From Echinarachnius parma (lineage: Eukaryota > Echinodermata > Echinoidea > Clypeasteroida > Echinarachniidae): a stretch of 64,000 bases of DNA. Every line of letters begins with the position of its first letter. Position 1 is the stretch's first letter. A program made the position numbers and the translations under genes. Shown in pieces: positions 52,222 through 62,943 of the stretch. The stretch is taken from NCBI GenBank assembly GCA_037951105.1, contig JBAMJV010003345.1:186001-250000 (forward strand), written 5' to 3'. The notes below the pieces were generated by a model. That model worked only from the letters and a program-made list of their open reading frames with translations, was not told the origin of the DNA and searched no databases.

Positions 52222-53130
52222 ATGCCCCTCCCTCTTAGCTATAATGTTTAAAAATGTGATCATATTATGAATAACCATTTGATTTGTCTTATTCTTTACT
52301 GCCTATTTGTCTTATTTTATGTTTTGTGTTATCTTATTTTGGTCCCTGTCTTCGCAGCTGACAACTCGGTAATTGAACTGCACATGCGTACTTCTGCCAA
52401 AACACAACAAGACTAACCTCATCTCTCACAGCTGATAAGTAGGGCAAAAGAAAGACTACTTATCATTGGTCCACTTTACGATGGGCCTTCAACGCATTAT
52501 GACTCAATCAGCTACTTAATTTTTGCATCAAATATGACTAGTGAGTGATTTAAATATTTAAATGAACAAGTTGTGCTCTTAAATATGTAATGAAATTAAA
52601 GATTTGACATGAAATGAAGTGTCTTTCAATGAAAGTCGTTATCAGATAAAATAAATTTCAACCAATCAACGTAGCGTTTCTAAACGGCACACAATAACAT
52701 TGTTAAAGGTCCTTCATATTACATGTACTGTACTGCATGCACTGTATACATGTACTGGAGCATATAGCGCCCGGTATTATGGTATATGTGTTACCGTCTT
52801 GAAGCAGGCCGTAAAACGCGTAGCCGTAAAATTTGAAGTTGACGGTAGTTTTCAAGGATTCATCGAAACGTGACCGGTAGTGTGATTGCCGTTTTGAAGA
52901 TGGTGCATATACTGTAGTGATCTTAAGTGTATAGGAATAGCTACGGGATGAGGCATAGTAGTGATCATGGTGATTGGTGGGATCTGATAGCGACTCTATA
53001 CGGGATGAGACATAGTAATTTGACCAAGAATCGGCCGGGGGGAGGGGTGGGGGGGGGGGGGGGGAGGGGGGAGGGGGGTGTAATTTTTTACTCCCTCACC
53101 AGTTTTGAATAGGATTTGTAAATCGTACTT
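52222..53130. other. Spacer, no gene seen
   Basis: No recognisable gene. gggatgaggcatagtagtga and gggatgagacatagtaattt form a small direct repeat; a G-rich run sits at 53038-53080. Confidence 0.5.
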
Positions 53131-53133
53131 CGG

Positions 53134-53185
53134 TGTGGAGTATTTCGGGAACTTACAGGTAAATTACCTCATATGAGAGCATTAA
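53134..53185 (-). repeat. Single end of the 232-bp satellite (reverse orientation)
   Basis: atttcgggaacttacaggta aattacctcatatgagagcat is the reverse complement of the unit start seen at 62944 and later. It abuts the G-run satellite exactly as at 62940. Confidence 0.8.
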
Positions 53186-56100
53186 ATATGAACAGATTAT
53201 GGGACTAGTGTCGAGAGGGGGGAAGAGGTAGGGCATAACAAGGTTTCATGGATGGTCAGGGGGAGCCAAGGGGGGGGGGGGGGGTAGGTCAGGATAAGGG
53301 AATATAAAGCAGTATATATTACCTCCTTGGTTTTAGGTTTTTTATTAAATATGAACAGATTATGGGGCATAACAAGGTTTCATAGATGGTTAGGGGGAGC
53401 CAAGGGGGGGGGGGGGGTAGGTCGTGGTTTTAGGTTTTGTTTAATTAAATATGAACAGATTATGGGACTATCGCGAGAGGGGGGGGGGGGAAGGGGGGGG
53501 GGAGCATAACAAGGTTTCATGGATGGTTAGGGGGAGCCAAGGGGGGGGGGGGGTAGGTCTGGAGAAGGGAATATAAAGCAGTATATATTACCTTCTTGGA
53601 TTTAGTTTTTTTTAAATTAAATATGAACAGATTATGGGACTAGTGTCGAGAGGGGGAAAGGGGGGGGGGGGCATAACAAGGTTTCATAGATGGTTAGGGG
53701 GAGCCAAGGGGGGGGGGGGGGGGGTAGGTCTGGATAAGGGAATATAAAGCAGTATATATTACCTCCGTGGTTTTAGGTTTTGTTTTATTAAATATGAACA
53801 GATTATGGGACTAGTGTCGAGAGGGGGGGGAAGGGGGGGGGGCATAACAAGGTTTCATGGATGGTTAGGGGGAGCCAAGGGGGGGGGGGGGGGTAGGTCT
53901 GGATAAGGGAATATAAAGCAGTATATATTACCTCCTTGGTTTTAGGTTTTTTAAATTAAATATGAACAGATTATGGGACTAGTGTCGAGAGGGGGGAAGG
54001 GGCAGGGCATAACAAGGTTTCATGGATGGTTAGGGGGAGCCAAGGGGGGGGGGGGGGTAGGTCTGGATAAGGGAATATAAAGCAGTATATATTACCTCCG
54101 TGGTTTTAAGTTTTGTTTTATTAAATATGAACAGATTATGGGACTAGTGTCGAGAGGGGGGGAAGAGGGGGGGGGGGGGGGGGCATAACAAGGTTTCATG
54201 GATGGTTAGGGGGAGCCAAGGGGGGGGGGGGGGGGTAGGTCTGGATAAGGGAATATAAAGCAGTATATATTACCTCCTTGGATTTAGGTTTTTTTAAATT
54301 AAATATGAACAGATTATGGGACTATCGCGAGAGGGTGGAAGGGGTAGGGCATAACAAGGTTTCATGGATGGTTAGGGGGAGCCAAGGGTAGGGGGGGGGG
54401 GAGGTCTGGATAAGGGAATATAAAGCAGTATATATTACCTCCGTGGTTTTAGGTTTTGTTTTATTAAATATGAACAGATTATGGGACTAGTGTCGAGAGG
54501 GGGGAAGAGGGGGGGGGGCATAACAAGGTTTCATGGATGGTTAGGGGGATCCAAGGGGGGGGGTAGGTCTGGATAAGGGAATATGAAGCAGTATATCTTA
54601 CCTCCTTGGTTTTTAGTTTTTTTAAAAATTAAATATGAACAGATTATGGGACTAGTGTCGAGAGGGGGGAAGGGGTAGGGCATAACAAGGTTTCATGGAT
54701 GGTTAGGGGGAGCCAAGGGGGGGGGGGGTAGGTCAGGATAAGGGAATATAAAGCAGTATATATTACCTCCTTGGTGTTAGGTTATTTCTAATTAAATATG
54801 AACAGATTATTTGACTAGTGTCGAGAGGGGGGAAGGTGTACGGCATAGCAAGGTTTCATGGATGGTTAGGGGGAGCCAAGGGGGGGGGGGTAGGTCTGGA
54901 TAAGGGAATATAAAGCAGTATATATTACCTCCTTGGTTTTAGGTTTTTTAAATTAAATATGAACAGATTATGGGACTAGTGTCGAGAGGGGGGGAAGGGG
55001 GGGGGGGGCATAACAAGGTTTCATGGATGGTTAGGGGGAGCCAAGGGGGGGGGGGGGTAGGTCTGGATAAGGGAATATAAAGCAGTATATATTACCTCCT
55101 TGGTTTTAGGTTTTTTAAATTAAATATGAACAGATTATGGGACTAGTGTCGAGAGGGGGGAAGGGGCAGGGCATAACAAGGTTTCATGGATGGTTAGGGG
55201 GAGCCAAGGGGGGGGGGGGGTAGGTCTGGATAAGGGAATATAAAGCAGTATATATTACCTCCGTGGTTTTAGGTTTTGTTTTATTAAATATGAACAGATT
55301 ATGGGACTAGTGTCGAGAGGGGGGGAAGAGGGGGGGGGGGGGGGGCATAACAAGGTTTCATGGATGGTGAGGGGGAGCCAAGGGGGGGGGGGGTAGGTCT
55401 GGATAAGGGAATATAAAGCAGTATATATTACCTCCTTGGTTTTAGGTTATTTCTAATTAAATATGAACAGATTATTTGACTAGTGTCGAGAGGGGGGAAG
55501 GTGTACGGCATAGCAAGGTTTCATGGATGGTTAGGTGGAGCCAAGGGAGGGGGGGGGGGGGGGGGGGCTGGATAAGGGAATATAAAGCAGTATATATTAC
55601 CTCCTTGGTTTTAGTTTTTTAAATTAAATATGAACAGATTATGGGACTAGTGTCGAGAGGGGGGAAGGGGGGGGGGGGGGGGCATAACAAGGTTTCATAG
55701 ATGGTTAGGGGGAGCCAAGGGTAGAGGGGGGGTAGGTCTGGATAAGGGAATATAAAGCAGTATATATTACCTCCGTGGTTTTAGGTTTTGTTTTATTAAA
55801 TATGAGCAGATTATGGGACTAGTGTTGAGAGGGGCGAAGGGGGTGGCATAACAAGGTTTCATAGATGGTTAGGGGAGCTAAGGGGAGGGGGAGGGGTAGG
55901 TCTGGATAAGGGAATATAAAGCAGTATATATACTCCTTGGTTTTATGGTTTTAAATAAATATGAACAGATTATGGGACTAGTGTCGGAATGGGGAAGGGG
56001 GAGGGCATAACAAGGTTTCATGGATGTCTAGGGGGAGCTAAGGGGGGGGGGGGTAGGTCTTGATAATGGAATATAAAGCAGTTTATATTACCTCCTTGGT

Positions 56101-56256
56101 TTTATTTTTTATTTTTTTAATTTAAATATGAACAGATTATGGGACTAGTGTCGAGAGGGGGTAGGTGGAGGGCATAACAATGTTTTATGGCTAGGTGGAG
56201 CCAAGGGAGGGGGGGGGGGGGTCTGGAAATGGAATATAAAGCAGTATATATTACCT
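53184..56256 (+). repeat. Satellite with G-runs, about 160-175 bp unit, about 19 units
   Basis: Units begin aaatatgaacagattatggg, then ctagtgtcgaga, a G-run, gcataacaaggtttcatgga, gatggttagggggagccaag, a second G-run of 8-18, taggtctggataagggaata, taaagcagtatatattacct, then tggttttaggtt. Unit starts: about 53184, 53347, 53448, 53618, 53790, 53959, 54126, 54301, 54468, 54634, 54796, 54956, 55126, 55286, 55459, 55626, 55797, 55957, 56126. Length varies with the G-runs. Later units are more diverged. Confidence 0.95.
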
Positions 56257-57209
56257 CCTTAAAAACCGATGTCAATACCAATAAATGTATTTTATTGGAA
56301 TGTATGGCAATACAAAAAAATTAAATAAAATACTTAGACGACGGGGGCCAAGTAGAGACCTATGGATTTCGATTTATTGATTATTAATTGACATCTGAGA
56401 AGTGGTGGCCTCCTGGCCCCAACCGTTTCATTGCTTTAAAACCGATGTCAAGGAAATATATACCAATAGATGTATTTTATTGGAGTATACAGCAATACAA
56501 AAAATTAAATAAAATACTCTGACGTCTGAGGCAGGACCTATGTATTTAATTTTATTGATTATAAATTGACATCTGAGAAGTGGTGGCCTCCTGGCCCCAG
56601 CCGTTTCATTGCTTTAAAACCGAGGACAAGGAAATATATAGCAATAGATGTATTTCATTGGAGTATATAGCAATACAAAAAAATTAATTAAATACTTAGA
56701 CGGCTGAGGCCAAGTAGGGACCTATGTATTTCCATTTATTGATTATCAATTGACATCTGAGAAGTGGTGGCCTTCTGGCCTTAGCCGTTTCATTGCTTTA
56801 CAAACGATGTCAAAGAAATTTTTACCAATATATGTATTTTATTGGAGTATATAGCAATACAAAGATATAAATTAAATACTTAGACGGCGGGGGCCAAGTA
56901 GGGACCTATGGATTTCGATTTATTGATTATTAATTGACATCTGAGAAGTTGTGGCCTCCTGGCCCCAACCGTTTCATTGCTTTACAAACGATGTCAAGGA
57001 AATATTTACCAATATATGTATTTTATTGGAGTATATAGCAATACAAAAACATAAATTAAATACTTAGACGGCTGAGGCCAGGTAGGGACGTATGTATTTC
57101 ATTTTATTGATTATCAATTGACATCTGAGAAGTGGTGGCCTCCTGGCCCCAGCCGTTTCATTGCTTTAAAACCGATGTCAAGGAAATATTTTCCAATAGA
57201 TGTATTTTA
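56257..57209 (+). repeat. 183-bp satellite, left block
   Basis: Units (aaaccgatgtcaaggaaata ... tgtattttattggagtatat ... gacatctgagaagtggtggc ... cagccgtttcattgcttta) start near 56265, 56439, 56619, 56802, 56987 and 57169. The last is cut by the hAT-type element at 57210. Confidence 0.93.
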
Positions 57210-57221
57210 CAGTGTTGTATC

Positions 57222-57365
57222 CGAGTCCACCCAATCCGAGTCCGAGACCGAGTCCGAGTCCAGACTGTCCGAGTCCGAGACCGAGACCGAGTCCAGACCA
57301 TCCGAGTCCGAGTCCGAGTCCGAGTCCAGACCATCCGAGTCCGAGACCGAGTCCGAGTCCAACTC
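57222..57365. repeat. GAGTCC/GAGACC subterminal repeat (left)
   Basis: Repeats of ccgagtccgagaccgagt. The frames rich in Ser-Glu, Pro-Ser or Gly-Leu that it creates are not genes. Confidence 0.9.
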
Positions 57366-57483
57366 TTTTTTTTTTATTAATTATTTTTATTTTACATTGA
57401 TTCATTTTCTTTTCCAAAAGGCAATTGATCTATCACTCGATCAAGTGATTAACCCTAGATATGTGTCACATAATATGCACTCA

Positions 57484-58028
57484 TTAAAGGGGTAGTTTAG
57501 TTTTGGTAGAGAGGGCGCTGCACATCACAATTTCTTTGTGAGGTAATGAAAAACTGAGTGCCGAATTTGAGAGAACATGCAATTTTAATGGCAGAATAAA
57601 CTTTATTTGGTCAAAATCGACCCAGAAACGGCTAAAATATCAATAAATATATCTGATCTTATAATTATTTGGGGCCCAAATAATTAGATGATTTTTAGAA
57701 AAAATTTTTAAAATGCTTGCACTTTTTCAAAAATTTTCAAAAGCGTTTTTTAAATAGTTGTTGATGATCTCGCTATTCAATCATTATATCAATAAAACAT
57801 CACATGCATAATTTTGTATGAAAAATGGTTAAAAACCAATGCCTTTTTAAAAAGCGCCCTCTTGTGTTTTAATGGCTGTTTTTGAATGATAACAGGCTTT
57901 TTACTTAGTCGTTTGTAATTTTGTATACCTTTCGAGCATGGTGGAGTTATAACTATTAGTTTATAATGTTACTGTGCATGTTTTGGCTACTAAAGTTCAG
58001 CCTTACCAAAACTAAACTACCCCTTTAA
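57484..58028. mobile_element. TTAA-flanked MITE nested in the hAT element
   Basis: TTAA, AGGGGTAGTTTAGTTTTGG at the left; CCAAAACTAAACTACCCCT, TTAA at the right: a perfect 19-bp inverted repeat. 545 bp, non-coding. Confidence 0.85.
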
Positions 58029-58031
58029 GGG

Positions 58032-59200
58032 CTCCCCGGCACTCACGTTTTTTTTTAACAGGCCCTTTTGGGCCAGTAGATTTGTTTCAATTATTGTATG
58101 GGTATATTCGTTGTATTACTTATTATGGCGTTATGAAGGGTAATATAGTCACCCGACGTTGTGAGATATTATGTATGCGAGCGAACGGAGCGAGCTAGAA
58201 AATTTTACCTATTTCACAGCGGAAAATTGCCATTTATTTCAATTACTGTATGGCTATATTCGTTTTATTACTTATGATATGGCGTTATAAAGAGAAATAC
58301 AATCACCCGACGTTGTGAAATATTTTGTATGCGAGCGAGCGGACCGAGCTTGAAAATTTTACCTATTTCACAGCGGAAAATTGCCATTTGTTTCAATTAC
58401 TGTATCGCTATATTCATGTTATTACTTATGATATGGCGTTATAAAGGGAAATACAATCACCCGACGTTGTGAAATATTTTGTATGCGAGCGAGCGGAGCG
58501 AGCTTGAACATTTTACCTATTTCACAGCGGAAAATTGCCATTTGTTTCAATTATTGTATGGATATATCCGTTTTATTACTTATGATATGGCGTTATGAAG
58601 GGTAATATAATCACCCGACGTTGTGAAATATTATGTATGCGAGCGAGCGGAGCGAGCTTGAAAATTTTACCTATTTCACAGCCGCAAATTGCCATTTATT
58701 TCAATTACTGTATGGCTATATTCGTTTTATTACTTATGATATGGCGTTATAAAGGGAAATACAAAGGCACCCGACGTTGTGAAATATTTTGTATGCGAGC
58801 GAGCGGAGCGAGCTTGAAAATTTTACCTATTTCACAGCGGAAAATTGCCATTTGTTTCAATTATTGTATGGGTATATTCGTTTTATTACTTATGATATGG
58901 CGTTATGAAGGATAATATAATCACCCGACGTTGTGAAATATTATGTATGCGAGCGGAGCGGAGCGAGCTTGAAAATTTTAGCAATTTCACAGCGGAAAAT
59001 CCCAAAATCCCGGAGAAAATGAGGGAGAAAAGAGGGGAAAGGAATACATGAAAAAAGGGACCCGCATGTCTAAGGATTTTTTTAATGAAAAGGGGACCCA
59101 TGTCTAAGGATCTTTTTTGAAAAAGTCACCCTTCCCAGCGGCACATCCCCGTATACCCAATATACGTGAGTACCCCCCCCCCCCCCCCCCCCCCGGGTGT
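58032..59200. repeat. Inner element with 154-bp tandem array
   Basis: The edges ctccccggcactcacgt and acgtgagtacccccccc are imperfect inverted repeats. Six units starting tttcaattactgtat (58085, 58237, 58391, 58545, 58699, 58855) share gcgttatgaagggtaatata, cacccgacgttgtgaaatat, gcgagcgagcggagcgagct and ttttacctatttcacagcgg. A roughly 27-base C run follows at about 59167. Confidence 0.8.
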
Positions 59201-59517
59201 TTGATAGCCGAACATTTTCAGAATCGCGGTGTCAATTCATAAAAAAGACAGTATAAAATGAAAGCATACCTATCAAATATAAGCTTGGGCTATTTGTTAT
59301 GGATATGTAACTTCCGTGTCCATTCGTTTCTCACAAATGTGATTTTTTGCTCACTTTCTTGTTGGTTGTCAGTTCATTCGCTATCTCTTTTTCAAGCAAC
59401 AATCGCTTGGTGGATTGGATAGAATATTTGGCTTGTTTCTTGCAGAATTATAGCACAGAATAGCCAATATACAAGTATACAAAATATACGGAAATTGGCC
59501 GGTCTCGAGCTGGACTC

Positions 59518-59650
59518 GGCCCGAGTCATCGAGTCAACGACCTTCGAGTCCGAGTCCGAGGCCGAGTCCAGGGTCCCCGAGTCCGAGTCCGAGGCCGAGG
59601 CCGGCAATGTCGACCTCGAGTCCGGTCTCGAGACCAAGACCGGCCTCGAG
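59518..59650. repeat. GAGTCC/GAGGCC subterminal repeat (right)
   Basis: cgagtccgagtccgaggccg-type repeats in the same direct orientation as the left ones. Confidence 0.88.
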
Positions 59651-59663
59651 TCATACAACACTG

Positions 59664-60480
59664 GTATTTTATTGGAGTATATAGCAATACAAACAATTAA
59701 ATTAAATACGTTCACGTCTGAGGCAGGACCTATGTATTTCAGTTTATTGATTATCAATTGACATCTTAGAAGTGGTGGCCTTCTGGCCCCAGCCGTTTCA
59801 TTGCTTTACAAACGATGTCAAGGAAATTACCAATATATGTATTTTATTGGAGTATATAGCAATACCAAAAATTAAATAAAATACTTAGACGGCAGGGGCC
59901 AGGTAGGGACCTATGGATTTCGACTCATTGATTATCAATTGACATCTGAGAAGTGGTAGCCTCCTGGCCCCAGCCGTTCCATTGCCTTAAAACCGATGAC
60001 AAGGAAATATATACCAATATATGTATTTTATTGGAGTATAAGGCAATTCAAAAAATAAAATAAAATACTTAGACGTCTGAGGCCAGGTAGGGACCTATGT
60101 ATTTCAGTTTATTGATTATCACTTGACATCTTAGAATTGGTGGCCTCCTGGCCCCAGCCGTTTCATTGCTTTAAAAACGATGTCAAGAAAATATATACCA
60201 ATAGATGTATTTTATTGGAGTATAAGGCAATTCAAAAAATAAAATAAAATACTTAGACGTTTGAGGCCAGGTAGGGACCTATGTATTTCAGTTTATTGAT
60301 TATCAATTGACATCTTAGAATTGGTGGCCTTCTGGCCCCAGCCGTTTCATTGCTTTACAAACGATGTCAAGGAAATATTTACCAATATATGTATTTTATT
60401 GGAGTATATAGCAATACAAACAATTAAATAAAATACTTAGACGGCATGGGCCAGGTAGGGACCTATGTATTTCCATTCAT
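59664..60480 (+). repeat. 183-bp satellite, right block
   Basis: It continues the interrupted unit at tattttattggagtatatag; further unit starts near 59811, 59991, 60176 and 60359. Stops inside a unit after tgattatcaat at about 60491. Confidence 0.93.
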
Positions 60481-60491
60481 TGATTATCAAT

Positions 60492-61184
60492 AATAAAGGA
60501 GTATTATGTTCCCCCTCTTTTGTTTAAGGGTTTTTATTAAAAAAATGATGGCTAGGGGGAGCAATCATAGCTATATGACTCTAGCATATTATTTTTAAAA
60601 GACAAAGTATATTATCAATATCGCTGCTGTATGTTTAGGTAAAATGTCTTCTATTGAGTCAAATATATATGTGTAAGCAGATCTTTTCCGAACAAAAATA
60701 TTTCATGTTTCTTTTGTGTTCGGTTTCAGCTGCCCGTTTGCTGTCCATACGAACTGAACATCGTAATATGTTGCTGATGTTATTGTTTCATGTAGTTTTT
60801 AATTCCAACGCACAAATAAACCATCAATAGGGTCATATGCTGATACTTATTTTAAAGATTTTATATTAGGTTCATGGCAAAGGTTACGAAAGTGACCAGT
60901 GGTATCGAAAGTCCGTACAATTCCTAGACTTAGGAGCCTTTCTTGCAGGACGACTGTCGTATGTAATGCAGTCGTAGTCACGTGACAGTTAGGACGCTCT
61001 TAGATGAGACCCTTACATAAAACGCGCCCCTGATCCTGTAATTATTAGCAGATTTGACTTCGGTATAATGATCATAGTAGCATAATACGAGGGTCGCGAG
61101 CATATCAACCTCTTAAACAAAGCAGATTATAACCACAGCCTTATCCAAGGGGCTTGGCATTGTGCGCTCGCGTGTTTGTCAAAC
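60492..61184. other. Spacer, no gene seen
   Basis: No coding. A fragment at 60905-61025 (aggagcctttcttgcaggac ... cttacataaaacgcgcccc) resembles a foldback element end. Confidence 0.5.
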
Positions 61185-62380
61185 GATTACAATAGGTAAT
61201 GTAACTTCCCCACTCAAAAGCGTGCAGTGAAAAGCGCTCAAGTGGTTCACCATGAAAACAAAAGCATAGGGTCAGACTCAAGTGCGAACTTCCTGCCGTT
61301 TGTAGCCTTTATCCAGAGGCTTGGTCAGCTAGGTCATGATCACGAGACGGCACCCGCACTTGACCCGAGTCGAAATGTGTGGTGCCGTCAAAGAAATTGA
61401 TGGCCCTTTCATCATGTCCAATGATTTAATCTTCCATGTTACGACACGTCATTACCCGAGTTGTTTTTCTGTGGCTTTATATATAATATAAGTTGTGCAA
61501 TGCAAATGGAATTCAAAATAAAATTTACACCATTTTTTTATTTTTAATATACACTTTGTAACAAATTGTAATGAATAATCCATTTAAATAAAACTACTAA
61601 TAAATATATATTGGCGAAACAAATCGTTAGAATGACATGATGCTTTAAATAAGATCAAATTTTAGTAACAAATGCAGACACATGCATCGAAATGATTATG
61701 AATGTGAACATGATAACAACGAGAATATTAATATAAATGTCGATGTTAATAATAGTTGTGGTGGTGGTGGGATGGTTTCGATGATTACAATAGGTAATGT
61801 AACTTCCCCACTCAAAAGCGTGCAGTGAAAAGCGCTCAAGTGGTTCACCATGAAAACAAAAGCATAGGGTCAGACTCAAGTGCGAACTTCCTGCCGTTTG
61901 TAGCCTTTATCCAGAGGCTTGGTCAGCTAGGTCATGATCACGAGACGGCACCCGCACTTGACCCGAGTCGAAATGTGTGGTGCCGTCAAAGAAATTGATG
62001 GCCCTTTCATCATGTCCAATGATTTAATCTTCCATGTTACGACACGTCATTACCCGAGTTGTTTTTCTGTGGCTTTATATATAATATAAGTTGTGCAATG
62101 CAAATGGAATTCAAAATAAAATTTACACCATTTTTTTATTTTTAATATACACTTTGTAACAAATTGTAATGAATAATCCATTTAAATAAAACTACTAATA
62201 AATATATATTGGCGAAACAAATCGTTAGAATGACATGATGCTTTAAATAAGATCAAATTTTAGTAACAAATGCAGACACATGCATCGAAATGATTATGAA
62301 TGTGAACATGATAACAACGAGAATATTAATATAAATGTCGATGTTAATAATAGTTGTGGTGGTGGTGGGATGGTTTCGAT
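61185..62380. repeat. 598-bp direct tandem duplication
   Basis: 61185-61782 and 61783-62380 look identical by eye (both start gattacaataggtaatgtaa and end ggtggtgggatggtttcgat). No coding. Very recent, or an assembly join. Confidence 0.9.
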
Positions 62381-62403
62381 GTAGTGATGACTTGTAAAGA
62401 AAA

Positions 62404-62455
62404 TAATATGATGATACGTTGATGATGATGATACGTTGATGATGATGATACGATG

Positions 62456-62487
<32 letters not shown>

Positions 62488-62535
62488 GATGATGATGATG
62501 ATGGTGATGATAATGATGATAATGATGATGATGGT
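62404..62535. repeat. (GAT)n microsatellite
   Basis: gatgatgat with gatacgtt and gatggt interruptions. Confidence 0.95.
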
Positions 62536-62552
62536 GTTAAACATAAAAAAAT

Positions 62553-62943
62553 GACTGTCCTACCCCTTCCCCCCTCTCGACACTAGTCCCATAATCTGTT
62601 CATATTTAATACAAAAACCTAAAACCAAGGAGGTAATATATACTGCTTTATATTCCATTATCCTGACCTACCCCCCCCCCCCCCCCCCCTTGGCTCCCCC
62701 TAACCATCCATGAAACCTTGTTATGCCCTACCCCTTCCCCCCTCTCGACACTAGGTCCCATAATATGTTCATATTTAATTTTAAAAAACCTAAAACCAAG
62801 GAGGTAATATATACTGCTTTATATTCCCTTATCCTGACCTACCCCCCCCCCCCCCCTTGGCTCCCCCTAACCATCCATGAAACCTTGTTATGCCCTACCC
62901 CTTCCCCCCTCTCGACACTAGTCCCATAATCTGTTCATATTTA
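62553..62943 (-). repeat. G-run satellite, inverted piece (about 2.5 units)
   Basis: Reverse complement of the 53184-56256 unit: cccataatctgttcatattt, ccaaggaggtaatatatact, ttggctccccctaaccatcc, ccatgaaaccttgttatgcc. The minus-strand frames across it are not genes. Confidence 0.93.

Larger units (their letters stand above)
57210..59663. mobile_element. hAT-type non-autonomous DNA transposon, 2454 bp
   Basis: The ends CAGTGTTGTAT and ATACAACACTG are inverted repeats of the CAGTG type. GTATTTTA flanks both sides (57202-57209 and 59664-59671), a perfect 8-bp duplication of the satellite sequence, as hAT elements make. Inside: GAGTCC-rich subterminal repeats at both ends (57222-57365, 59518-59650), a TTAA MITE (57484-58028), and a 154-bp tandem array. 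No transposase frame. Confidence 0.9.

Noticed and set aside
51447-52278. His-, Ile-, Asp- and Met-rich open frames
   Set aside because: Products of the CATCAC/CATCAT repeats; no start context or homology.
53184-56256. CRISPR-like array
   Set aside because: Units are about 160 bp without unique spacers, in a eukaryotic context; it is a satellite.
57118-57495. 125-codon frame with Ser-Glu repeats, and a Gly-Leu-rich frame opposite
   Set aside because: Created by the GAGTCC subterminal repeats of the hAT-type element and by flanking satellite.
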